This document shows, piece by piece, positions 5,871-11,837 of a stretch of DNA of 11,837 nt. The stretch's first letter is position 1. Each line of letters opens with the position of its first letter. Below the pieces are notes generated by a model that saw only the letters and a program-made list of their open reading frames with translations, was not told the origin of the DNA and did not search any database. Both the position numbers and the translations under genes were made by a program. Source of the stretch: an uncultured Selenomonadales bacterium (GTDB lineage Bacteria > Bacillota > Negativicutes > Selenomonadales > Selenomonadaceae); contig CAMVIO010000040.1 in assembly GCA_947167555.1 (NCBI GenBank), positions 1 to 11,837 on the forward strand, in the 5' to 3' direction.

Positions 5871-8449
5871 GCTCTGCCCGCCTCCTTCTGCGCCTTCTGC
5901 TGCAGCTTGTACAATTCGTTCATGGCCTCGATTGGCGTCATCGCCATCACGTCAAGGGCCAAAAGCTCGTCGGCCAGCGACGACGCGAAAAGCGACATCA
6001 TCCCCGTATCTTTCGGCGCTTCCGGTTCCCTCTGCTCCGAATCCGCAGAAGCGGGCGCAAGCGCGCATTGTTCCAGTCCGCCGAGAATGACCTCCGCGCG
6101 ATCGGTGACAGACTTCGGAAGCCCCGCCAATCGAGCGACATGGATACCGTAGGATTTGTCCGCGCTCCCCGGCACGATGCGCCGCAGGAACACGACCTTG
6201 CTGCCGCGTTCACGCACAGCGACGCAGCAATTCTTGATATGCTCGCTCTCCATATCGGTCAATTCGTGGTAATGCGTGGCGAACATCGTCTTCGCGTGGA
6301 TATGGTCACGGATGTGCTCGACGACGGCCCGGGCGATGCTCATGCCATCGAATGTGCTGGTACCGCGCCCAATCTCATCGAGAATCACGAGACTATCCTT
6401 CGTCGCGTATTTCAAGATCTGAGCAACCTCGTTCATCTCGACCATAAAGGTACTTTGCCCGCTGACAAGGTCGTCGCTGGCGCCGATCCGCGTGAAGATG
6501 CGATCAACGGGCGAGATTGCCGCCTCCCGCGCGGGGACGAAACTGCCCGCCTGCGCCATCAGCACGATCAGCGCGGTCTGCCGCATATAGGTGGACTTGC
6601 CCGCCATGTTCGGGCCAGTGATCAGCATGATCTCGCTTTCCTCATGGTTCAGCTCGGCGTCATTCGGCACGAAGAGATCCTGCGTCAGGATTCGCTCGAC
6701 AAGCGGATGGCGACCGTCCACGATATGAATCACGCCGTTTTCCCGCAAAGTCGGACGAACATAGCCGTGGGCGTCCGCCGCCTCGGCCATGGACACGAGA
6801 ACATCAATAATCGCCAGTTCCCGCGCCGTACGCTGGATGCTTTCCAATTCGGAAACAACGCGCTCCCGGACGTCGTTGAAAAGGGCGTACTCGATTGCGA
6901 CAATCTTTTCCTGCGCGCCGAGGATCTTCGTCTCGAATTCCTTCAGTTCCTCTGTGATGAAGCGCTCCGCATTCGCCAGCGTCTGTTTCCTTACATAATG
7001 GGCGGGCACAAGATCCTTGCCGCTGTTCCTGACCTCGATATAATAGCCGAAAACCTTGTTATACCCGATTTTCAGCGTCTTGATCCCCGTCTTTTCCCGC
7101 TCGCGCTCCTCGATTTCCTGCAGCATCTTCTTGCTGTCGTGGGCGATGCGGCGATACTCGTCAAGCTCCGCGTCATAGCCGCTTTTAATGATGCCGCCCT
7201 CCCGGACGGAAAAACCCGGCTCGTCGACAATGGCGCGCTCCAAAAGCGAAACGAGCTCGTCGTACGTACCGATGCGATCTCGTCCGCGACAAAGCAAAGC
7301 GGTCTGCGCCGGTGCAAGCATCTCCTTGATGCCGGGCAATGCGCGCAGGGAAAGCTTCAGCGCAACGAGATCCCGCGCGTTCGCCGCGCCGACCTCCGCC
7401 CGCGTCAAGAGCCGCTCGAAATCGTAGATTTCCTTCATGCTTTCACGAAGGCCCGACCGCATGGAAAACTCCTTCGAAAGCTCCTCAACGGCGTCATGGC
7501 GCGCACGAATATCGGCCACAACGACAAGCGGCTGCTCCAGCCATTTGCGGAGCAATCGCCCTCCCATCGCCGTGCCCGTAAAATCGAGGACGTCAAGCAA
7601 TGTATTCTTCTTGCTTCCATCCCGCAGGTTTCTTGTAATCTCGAGATTCCGAAGCGTCGTCGTATCCAGCACAAGCCGCCCCGACGATTCCAGCCGCGTC
7701 AATCGGCTGATATGGCTCAGGTCGGTCATGACCGTCTGATGCAGGTAATCGAGAAGCGTCGAAAGAGCCGTTTCCGCGCCCTTGTCTCCCGGACGTTGCT
7801 CCGCACCGAAATGGCGAAGCATCATTTCCTCGGGGCGATCAACGGCCGGCAGTGAAGTGAACGCGCATTGCGCCATCCGCTGTGCGAAAAACTCCTCAAT
7901 CTCCTGACGGAAAGACGGTTCTCCCGCAAACAACAGCTCTGCCGGCGCTAAACGGTACAATTCGTCGAGCAGCGTCTGAATCCGGTTTTTCCCGTCGTAC
8001 AAACCGTAAAAGCACTCGCCGGTGGAAATATCCGCCCCGGCAAGCACAGCGCGCTCCCCGTCCTCGAAAAGGAGTCCGATATAGTTGTTCTGTGCCGCCG
8101 TCAATGCGTCCTCGGACAAAATCGTTCCCGGCGTGATGACCTTGATGACCTCGCGCTTCGTCAGCCCGGGCGATTTCGGGTCCCCGATCTGCTCGGCAAT
8201 GGCAACTTTATATCCACGACGGATCAGCTTCGTGATATACCGCTCCGCCGCATGGTACGGCACGCCGCACATCGGCGATTTCTCCGCATCACCGCTGCGG
8301 CTCGTCAATGTCAGCCCCAACTCCTTCGAGACAAGCACCGCGTCGTCGAAAAACATTTCATAAAAATCACCCAAACGGAAAAAAAGGATCTCGTCCGGAT
8401 GCTGCTCCTTCGTCGCCTGATACTGACGCATCATCGGCGTTAGTTCCAT
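5867..8449 (-). CDS. mutS: DNA mismatch repair protein MutS
   Basis: Recognises mismatches and small loops in newly replicated DNA. The 860-residue product has mismatch-wedge Phe29-x-Glu31 in GDFYEMF, the lever and clamp domains, then the ATPase domain with Walker A GPNMAGKST (612-620), an ST-rich signature GASDDLVSGQSTF (656-668), Walker B DEIGRGTST (691-699) and THYHEL (725-730). Near the C-terminus MSLF (818-821) resembles the QLSLF-type beta-clamp motif, followed by a helix-turn-helix-like dimerisation tail. The start ATG 8447-8449 begins MELTPMMRQYQ and has AGAGGG 6 nt upstream. The frame stays open to an ATG at 8509, but that codon lies inside the rpsA terminator hairpin and adds 20 atypical residues. 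No convincing promoter fits in the short gap after that terminator, so readthrough or a promoter within rpsA is likely. First gene of mutS-mutL-methyltransferase. Confidence 0.97.
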   Translation of the reverse strand: MELTPMMRQYQATKEQHPDEILFFRLGDFYEMFFDDAVLVSKELGLTLTSRSGDAEKSPMCGVPYHAAERYITKLIRRGYKVAIAEQIGDPKSPGLTKREVIKVITPGTILSEDALTAAQNNYIGLLFEDGERAVLAGADISTGECFYGLYDGKNRIQTLLDELYRLAPAELLFAGEPSFRQEIEEFFAQRMAQCAFTSLPAVDRPEEMMLRHFGAEQRPGDKGAETALSTLLDYLHQTVMTDLSHISRLTRLESSGRLVLDTTTLRNLEITRNLRDGSKKNTLLDVLDFTGTAMGGRLLRKWLEQPLVVVADIRARHDAVEELSKEFSMRSGLRESMKEIYDFERLLTRAEVGAANARDLVALKLSLRALPGIKEMLAPAQTALLCRGRDRIGTYDELVSLLERAIVDEPGFSVREGGIIKSGYDAELDEYRRIAHDSKKMLQEIEEREREKTGIKTLKIGYNKVFGYYIEVRNSGKDLVPAHYVRKQTLANAERFITEELKEFETKILGAQEKIVAIEYALFNDVRERVVSELESIQRTARELAIIDVLVSMAEAADAHGYVRPTLRENGVIHIVDGRHPLVERILTQDLFVPNDAELNHEESEIMLITGPNMAGKSTYMRQTALIVLMAQAGSFVPAREAAISPVDRIFTRIGASDDLVSGQSTFMVEMNEVAQILKYATKDSLVILDEIGRGTSTFDGMSIARAVVEHIRDHIHAKTMFATHYHELTDMESEHIKNCCVAVRERGSKVVFLRRIVPGSADKSYGIHVARLAGLPKSVTDRAEVILGGLEQCALAPASADSEQREPEAPKDTGMMSLFASSLADELLALDVMAMTPIEAMNELYKLQQKAQKEAGRA

Positions 8450-8480
8450 GCTGTTCCCTCTCTTATTCGCTGTTTCCTTG

Positions 8481-8514
8481 AAAAAATAAAGGAGTGATGT
8501 CCCCATCACTCCTT
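8481..8514 (-). terminator. Intrinsic terminator of ispH-rpsA
   Basis: AAGGAGTGAT (8505-8514) pairs perfectly with ATCACTCCTT (8489-8498) around a 6-nt loop, followed by TTATTTTTT on the minus strand (down to about 8481). It lies about 15 bp after the rpsA stop and 32 bp before the mutS start. Confidence 0.92.
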
Positions 8515-8528
8515 CACCCCAGTTTCTT

Positions 8529-9617
8529 TTACTCTTCTGCGCTCTCTTCCGCGTCGGCTTTCGCCGCTTTCGTGATGCTCAGCGAAATGCGCTTGCGCGC
8601 CGTGTCGATGCGAAGAACCTTGACCTTCACAACGTCGCCCGTATGCACGGCCTCATCCGCACGCGCGATGCGCTTGTCGGAGAGCTCGCCCATCGGAATC
8701 AGCCCGTCGAAGCCCGGCTCGATTTCCATGAACGCACCAAAGTCTGTCAGCTTGATGACCTTGCCCTCGATAATCTGGCCTTCCTCATAACGGCCCGCAC
8801 GCTCGAACCACGGATCGGGCAGCGTGTCCTTCACGCTGAGCGAAATCCGGTGCTGTTCCTGATCGATATTCTTGACGAAAACGTCAATCTCCTGCCCAAC
8901 CTTCAAAACGTCGGAAGGATGCTTGACGCGATCCCAGGCGAGATCGGAGATATGCGCGAGACCATCCACGCCGCCGACGTCAACGAACGCGCCGTAATCG
9001 ACGATTCGCTTGACCGTCCCCTTGACCGTCTGCCCTGCCTCCAGCGTGGAGAAAACGCGTTCCTGCGCCTCCTCGCGCTCCTGAGTCAGCAGATCCTTAC
9101 GGGAAAGCACGAGTTTATGGTTGGACGCGTCGAACTCAATCGGCAGCGCCTCAAAAACTTTACCTTCAAACGAGGAAAGATCCTGTACATAATGCAAGCC
9201 CACATGGGACGCCGGAATAAATCCGCGAAGCCCCTGCACGCTGACCGAAAGCCCACCCTTGATTGCTTTCAGGACCGTGACTTCCAACGGCTCCTTTTTC
9301 TCAACGCAGCCGTCGAGCTTCTTCCAGGACTCTTCCTGATCGGCCTTGAGCTTCGAGAGCGTATAGCCGTGCTCGCCGCCTTTGGATACCACATAGACGT
9401 TGATCACGTCGCCGACCTTGACGACGTCCTCCGCCGAATCCGGCTCCGGATACGCAAGCTCCTTTTTAAGAATAGGAACGTCCTGCTTGGCGTCGATGGA
9501 TACCCAAGCCTCGCCGTGGGACACCGATACGACGGTGGCCGGCACAACCGTGCGCTCCTGGATATCCTGCATGTCCTCCAGCAGGGCTTCCATGTTTTGT
9601 TCGTTTACATCTGACAC
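8529..9617 (-). CDS. rpsA: Ribosomal protein S1 (four S1 domains)
   Basis: Binds mRNA at the 30S subunit. The 362-residue product has four S1/OB domains, at about residues 22-92, 108-174, 191-263 and 277-350. The last two are the most canonical, each with a GxVxxxxDFGAF/DYGAF strand and a DGLxxxSDL/GEL turn. A short acidic tail (ADAEESAEE) follows. Six-domain proteobacterial S1 is about 550 residues; the short form is usual in Firmicutes-type genomes. The start chosen is GTG 9615-9617 (MSDVNEQNMEALL) with GGAGG 10 nt upstream, inside the 3' end of ispH. The frame is open to an ATG at 9698, but those extra codons overlap ispH in another frame. ATG 9593 has no ribosome site. It overlaps ispH by 13 nt, so translation is probably coupled; a strong terminator follows. 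Confidence 0.94.
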   Translation of the reverse strand: MSDVNEQNMEALLEDMQDIQERTVVPATVVSVSHGEAWVSIDAKQDVPILKKELAYPEPDSAEDVVKVGDVINVYVVSKGGEHGYTLSKLKADQEESWKKLDGCVEKKEPLEVTVLKAIKGGLSVSVQGLRGFIPASHVGLHYVQDLSSFEGKVFEALPIEFDASNHKLVLSRKDLLTQEREEAQERVFSTLEAGQTVKGTVKRIVDYGAFVDVGGVDGLAHISDLAWDRVKHPSDVLKVGQEIDVFVKNIDQEQHRISLSVKDTLPDPWFERAGRYEEGQIIEGKVIKLTDFGAFMEIEPGFDGLIPMGELSDKRIARADEAVHTGDVVKVKVLRIDTARKRISLSITKAAKADAEESAEE

Positions 9618-10429
9618 TTTTGATATACCTCCCTGATGATCCAGTCCGGAGTCGATGCCCCGGCTGTGATCCCGATTTTCTTGATATCGTGAAACCATTC
9701 GTCCTTCAACTCGGACGCCGTTTCAATATGATGAACAACGGTCTTTTCCGCACAAATCTGCGCAAGACGCGTGGTGTTCGCACTGTTCTTCCCGCCGATG
9801 ACCAGCATCATGTCCACATCCGCCGCAAGACGAAGCGCGGCAGACTGGCGCTGATCGGTGGCCGTACAAATCGTTCGGATAATCCGTATATCGTTTGATT
9901 TTGGAATCAGCCGAGCGGCAATAGCTTGAAATCGCGTGCCGGAAAATGTCGTCTGCGCGACAATACCTAACTTCAAATAGTTGGGAAGCGCTTCCGCCTC
10001 TTCCTCCGTCTCCACGACGGCGGCGTTTCCGCCCGCCCATTCCAGGATACTCTTTACTTCCGGGTGCTTTTTCTCGCCGATGATAACGACGTCGAAGCCG
10101 TCCTCTGCCAGCCGATGCGCCGCCATCTGCGCCTTCTTGACATGCGGGCATGTGGCGTCCACCACCTTGATGGGCCGCGCATTCGCCGCCTCATACACCG
10201 CGGGGCCGACGCCATGGGAACGGATGATAAGCGTTCCGCCGTCCGGCACCTCGTCCAGCGTATCGACCGAGCCGACGCCCTCTTCCTCGAGACGCGCAAC
10301 CATCTGCGGATTGTGAATAATCGGCCCAAGCGTCGAAGCGTCCTTCTCCGCAGCACTGTCCCGAGCAAGCCGGATCGCGCGCTTCACGCCATAGCAAAAG
10401 CCGAGATACTCCGCCAAAATCACTTCCAT
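9605..10429 (-). CDS. ispH: 4-hydroxy-3-methylbut-2-enyl diphosphate reductase
   Basis: Last step of the MEP isoprenoid pathway: reduces HMBPP to IPP and DMAPP with an iron-sulfur cluster. The 274-residue product has cluster cysteines in GFCYGV (Cys12), DATCPHV (about 94) and RTICTAT (about 188). It also has the HPEV acid motif (Glu at about 123), AQTTFS (about 158-163), the diphosphate-binding GGKNSANT segment, and TAGASTPDWII near the C-terminus. Cys12 matches the E. coli position. Length is slightly short of proteobacterial IspH, mainly at the C-terminus. The ribosome site is weak (GGTGAT about 11 nt upstream). An extended -10 promoter lies about 40 bp upstream. The 3' end carries the ribosome site and start of rpsA. 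In several Firmicutes the two genes are fused; here they are separate frames. Confidence 0.96.
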   Translation of the reverse strand: MEVILAEYLGFCYGVKRAIRLARDSAAEKDASTLGPIIHNPQMVARLEEEGVGSVDTLDEVPDGGTLIIRSHGVGPAVYEAANARPIKVVDATCPHVKKAQMAAHRLAEDGFDVVIIGEKKHPEVKSILEWAGGNAAVVETEEEAEALPNYLKLGIVAQTTFSGTRFQAIAARLIPKSNDIRIIRTICTATDQRQSAALRLAADVDMMLVIGGKNSANTTRLAQICAEKTVVHHIETASELKDEWFHDIKKIGITAGASTPDWIIREVYQKCQM

Positions 10430-10469
10430 AAGATTACCACATCACCCAGCCTTTTACAAGCTATTTTAG

Positions 10470-10478
10470 AGTATACCA
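10470..10478 (-). promoter_or_regulatory. Probable promoter of ispH-rpsA (extended -10)
   Basis: Minus strand TGGTATACT gives a TATACT -10 (10470-10475) with the TG extension one base upstream. No good -35 lies at 17 bp (GCAAAA). The start would be near 10463, about 34 nt before the ispH ATG. Confidence 0.6.
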
Positions 10479-10633
10479 CAAACAAATCGGTTTTTGCCAC
10501 AATTTTTTTGAAAAATGCGCAAAAATCCCGCTTAACTATCGATTCCTGAAAAAATCTGTCTGGCAAGAAGCACAAAAGGACGGACGTATGCTGCTTTTTG
10601 CATTGGAGGATACGATGATATAAGTCCGTAAAA
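10479..10633. other. Intergenic stretch with no recognisable gene
   Basis: AT-rich sequence between the ispH promoter and the operator-like repeats. A minus-strand 86-codon frame crosses it (to 10680) but resembles no family I recognise and overlaps the ispH start. On the plus strand only an 11-codon frame (from 10588) is preceded by a weak purine run. I see no RNA gene or strong hairpin. Confidence 0.5.
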
Positions 10634-10717
10634 ATACTCTGCGGGTTGCGAAGAATTGTCTTTGACAATACTTTGCGCATAGCGTAAAGTTTTTATAAAA
10701 ATACTTTGCGTATTACG
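10634..10717 (+). repeat. Three ordered operator-like repeats (TGCGNNNNRCG)
   Basis: ATACTCTGCG at 10634, ATACTTTGCG at 10668 and ATACTTTGCG at 10701 start 34 and 33 bp apart, about three DNA turns. Each continues as TGCGNNNNRCG. The middle copy is a near-perfect palindrome, CTTTGCGCATAGCGTAAAG (10671-10689), lying in the spacer and -10 box of the promoter at 10662-10690. This looks like an autoregulatory operator array. Confidence 0.6.
10662..10690 (+). promoter_or_regulatory. Plus-strand promoter upstream of the DUF4143 remnant
   Basis: Consensus -35 TTGACA (10662-10667), a 17-bp spacer and TAAAGT (10685-10690). The spacer is largely the palindromic middle repeat, so repression by a bound dimer is likely. 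A second -10-like TATAAA lies a few bases downstream. The only downstream plus-strand frame is the broken DUF4143 fragment. Confidence 0.55.
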
Positions 10718-10728
10718 GGAGACAGGAA

Positions 10729-10958
10729 ATGAATAATGAAAGCAAGACCCATTTCCGGGTATTCCCGGTGGAGGTCAAATCCTCAAAAAAGATACGACCA
10801 CATCGTTCTATGCCTTCAAGGAAGGGTTTTCCAAACGCGTCAGACGCTCCGTCATCGTCCATCCAAAAGCATACTTCGCCGACGAAGAAACCATCAAGAT
10901 GCCGCCCTATATGTTTCCCGCTTTCTTAGAAAGCAAATTTGCGAAAACCAATTCCTAA
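10729..10958 (+). pseudogene. Frameshifted C-terminal remnant of a DUF4143-family AAA+ ATPase
   Basis: From ATG 10729 the frame reads a short lead then HFRVFPVEVKSSKK. It then leaves register at an A6 run (10785-10790) and continues as unrelated sequence. In the next frame, from GAT 10791, it resumes as DTTTSFYAFKEGFSKR, VIVHPKAYFADEETIKM and PPYMFPAFLES, ending at TAA 10956-10958. Together this is the C-terminal nuclease-like end (VFPxEVKSxK...YxxxxFL) of the ATP-binding proteins carrying DUF4143, normally about 400 residues. One extra A in the run would restore one frame of 76 codons. The AAA+ domain is missing: upstream in this frame there is a stop within about 40 bp, then the repeat array. 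GGGAG sits 7 nt before the ATG, so a short peptide could still be made. Loss of the 5' part is certain; the single-base shift could be a sequencing error. The family call is from memory of the motif. Confidence 0.72.
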
Positions 10959-11049
10959 TAGCCATCCTCGCGACACACCAGCCGCGTAATACAAAAAAGG
11001 AAATGCCACGTCTCGTTTAAGATTGATTTTCAAAACTGCACATTGAATT
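10959..11049. other. Short non-coding gap
   Basis: AT-rich sequence between the DUF4143 remnant and the hairpin after the dehydrogenase gene. No gene, promoter or repeat is evident. Confidence 0.5.
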
Positions 11050-11096
11050 AACGAAGGGCTTCAATCCAAGCAAATCATGGATTAAAGCCCTTCGTT
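11050..11096 (-). terminator. Long hairpin after the UDP-glucose dehydrogenase gene
   Basis: Arms of 19 bp (11050-11068 and 11078-11096), complementary except for one G-U pair, flank a 9-nt loop and start 10 bp after the dehydrogenase stop. On the minus strand the hairpin is followed by TAATTCAAT, a poor U-tract. It therefore looks like a terminator by position and strength, but an RNA-stabilising or bidirectional role between convergent units is also possible. Confidence 0.6.
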
Positions 11097-11105
11097 TCAT
11101 TCTTG

Positions 11106-11837
11106 TCACGCCACCCCAATCTGGTAATACTCAACGCCCAATTTTTTCATTCGCTTCCTGTCGTACTGGTTGCGCCCATCGAAAATCAACGGCTGATTCA
11201 ACAGCTTGATAATCTCCTCGAAATCCGGCTGACGGAATTCCTTCCACTCCGTCACCAGCACCAAGGCGTCCGCGCCTTTTACTGCTTCGTATTTACTATC
11301 TACATACGAAACATTCGGCGCATCTTTCAAATATACTGCCTTGGCTGTCTCTACCGCTTTCGGATCATAAGCAACAATCTCAGCGCCGCGCCTCGTCAGT
11401 TCTTCAATAATCGTAATCGCAGGCGCTTCCCGCATATCATCCGTATCAGGCTTGAACGCCAAGCCCCAAACTGCAAACTTTTTTCCCGTCAAATCTTCTC
11501 CAAACTTTCGGACAATCTTTTCCGCCAATACGCGCTTCTGCCTCTGGTTCACCGACTCAACCGCTTCCAACATCCCCGGCTCATAACCATGCTTTTTGCT
11601 TGTCCGTATCAGCGCCTGTACATCTTTCGGAAAACAGCTTCCCCCATAACCACACCCTGGATAGATAAAACTGTACCCTATCCGCGAGTCACTACCGATA
11701 CCGATACGCACCTTATTGACATCCGCACCGACACGCTCGCAAATGCCCGCAATCTCGTTCATGAAACTGATTTTCGTAGCAAGCATCGCGTTCGCCGTAT
11801 ATTTTGTCATCTCCGCACTGGCGACATCCATCACGAC
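11106..11837 (-). CDS. ugd: UDP-glucose 6-dehydrogenase (C-terminal part; N-terminus beyond the window)
   Basis: Oxidises UDP-glucose to UDP-glucuronate with two NAD+, feeding capsule, exopolysaccharide or cell-wall sugar synthesis. The visible 243 residues lack the N-terminal Rossmann domain. They include the substrate-binding helix AEMTKYTANAMLATKISFMNE with its Lys and Asn, the catalytic cysteine motif GCGYGGSCFPKDV, and the C-terminal NAD-like domain with WGLAFKPDTDDMREAP, ending in a short tail. Full-length members have about 430-450 residues. The frame continues through base 11837, so the ATG near 11834 is an internal Met, not the start. Base composition is lower in G+C than in the mutS region (sample lines about 38-50% against about 62%), as is common for surface polysaccharide genes. 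GDP-mannose dehydrogenase is the nearest alternative; the motif spacing favours UDP-glucose. Confidence 0.93.
   Translation of the reverse strand, partial: VVMDVASAEMTKYTANAMLATKISFMNEIAGICERVGADVNKVRIGIGSDSRIGYSFIYPGCGYGGSCFPKDVQALIRTSKKHGYEPGMLEAVESVNQRQKRVLAEKIVRKFGEDLTGKKFAVWGLAFKPDTDDMREAPAITIIEELTRRGAEIVAYDPKAVETAKAVYLKDAPNVSYVDSKYEAVKGADALVLVTEWKEFRQPDFEEIIKLLNQPLIFDGRNQYDRKRMKKLGVEYYQIGVA

Noticed and set aside
6068..7855. 595-codon open frame on the plus strand opposite mutS
   Set aside because: Shadow of the strongly biased mutS codons: no family motifs in the translation, while the minus strand encodes a complete MutS.
8489..8509. Upstream mutS start at ATG 8509
   Set aside because: The codon sits in the rpsA terminator stem and would add 20 residues foreign to MutS; ATG 8449 has a ribosome site and the family N-terminus.
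9605..9640. Programmed -1 frameshift joining ispH to rpsA
   Set aside because: No canonical X XXY YYZ slippery heptamer in the ispH frame at TAT CAA AAG, and a clear ribosome site plus GTG start explains rpsA expression. Kept only as a possibility in the ispH/rpsA finding.
10420..10680. 86-codon minus-strand frame upstream of and overlapping the ispH start
   Set aside because: No recognisable motif, runs through the ispH promoter, and no good ribosome site; probably chance in AT-rich DNA.
10736..11020. 94-codon plus-strand frame over the DUF4143 remnant
   Set aside because: Its translation is Arg-rich without motifs, and it is out of register with both meaningful segments of the remnant.

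Overview
This is chromosomal DNA from a low- to mid-GC Gram-positive-lineage bacterium. The core is about 55-60% G+C by eye. A threonyl-tRNA synthetase gene behind a T-box leader, AT-rich sigma-70/A promoters, GGAGG ribosome sites and a short four-domain ribosomal protein S1 gene directly behind ispH all point to Firmicutes in the broad sense. My best guess is a Negativicute such as the Selenomonas group; that rests on gene content and protein flavour, not on a search. Every intact gene lies on the minus strand, so the window reads right to left.

From the right edge: the 3' part of a UDP-glucose 6-dehydrogenase gene (11106-11837) ends at a long hairpin. About 680 bases without an intact gene follow (10430-11105). 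They hold one plus-strand remnant: a frameshifted C-terminal fragment of a DUF4143-type ATPase (10729-10958), behind a promoter with three evenly spaced TGCGNNNNRCG repeats. Then comes ispH, overlapping the start of the S1 gene rpsA, closed by a terminator (8481-8514). Next is mutS-mutL-(RsmJ-like methyltransferase), with 4-nt or near overlaps and a terminator at 3186-3212. Next is tsaE-tsaB-rimI, again overlapping, with its own AT-rich promoter. Last is thrS, which runs off the left edge. It is preceded by a threonine T-box riboswitch and by a 41-bp sequence present twice; each copy carries a perfect 8-bp-arm palindrome over a promoter -35 box.

Functionally, thrS charges tRNA-Thr and tsaE/tsaB supply t6A37 modification of ANN-decoding tRNAs. 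RimI is a GNAT N-acetyltransferase, MutS/MutL do mismatch repair, the RsmJ-like enzyme probably methylates 16S rRNA, IspH makes isoprenoid precursors, and S1 binds mRNA on the ribosome. Several starts were set from Shine-Dalgarno positions and differ from the longest open frame: rimI (GTG 1937), mutS (8449), rpsA (GTG 9617) and the methyltransferase (4017).

I see no convincing new system. The items most worth checking are the duplicated palindromic promoter of thrS, the decayed DUF4143 locus with its ordered operator repeats, and the split ispH/rpsA overlap.
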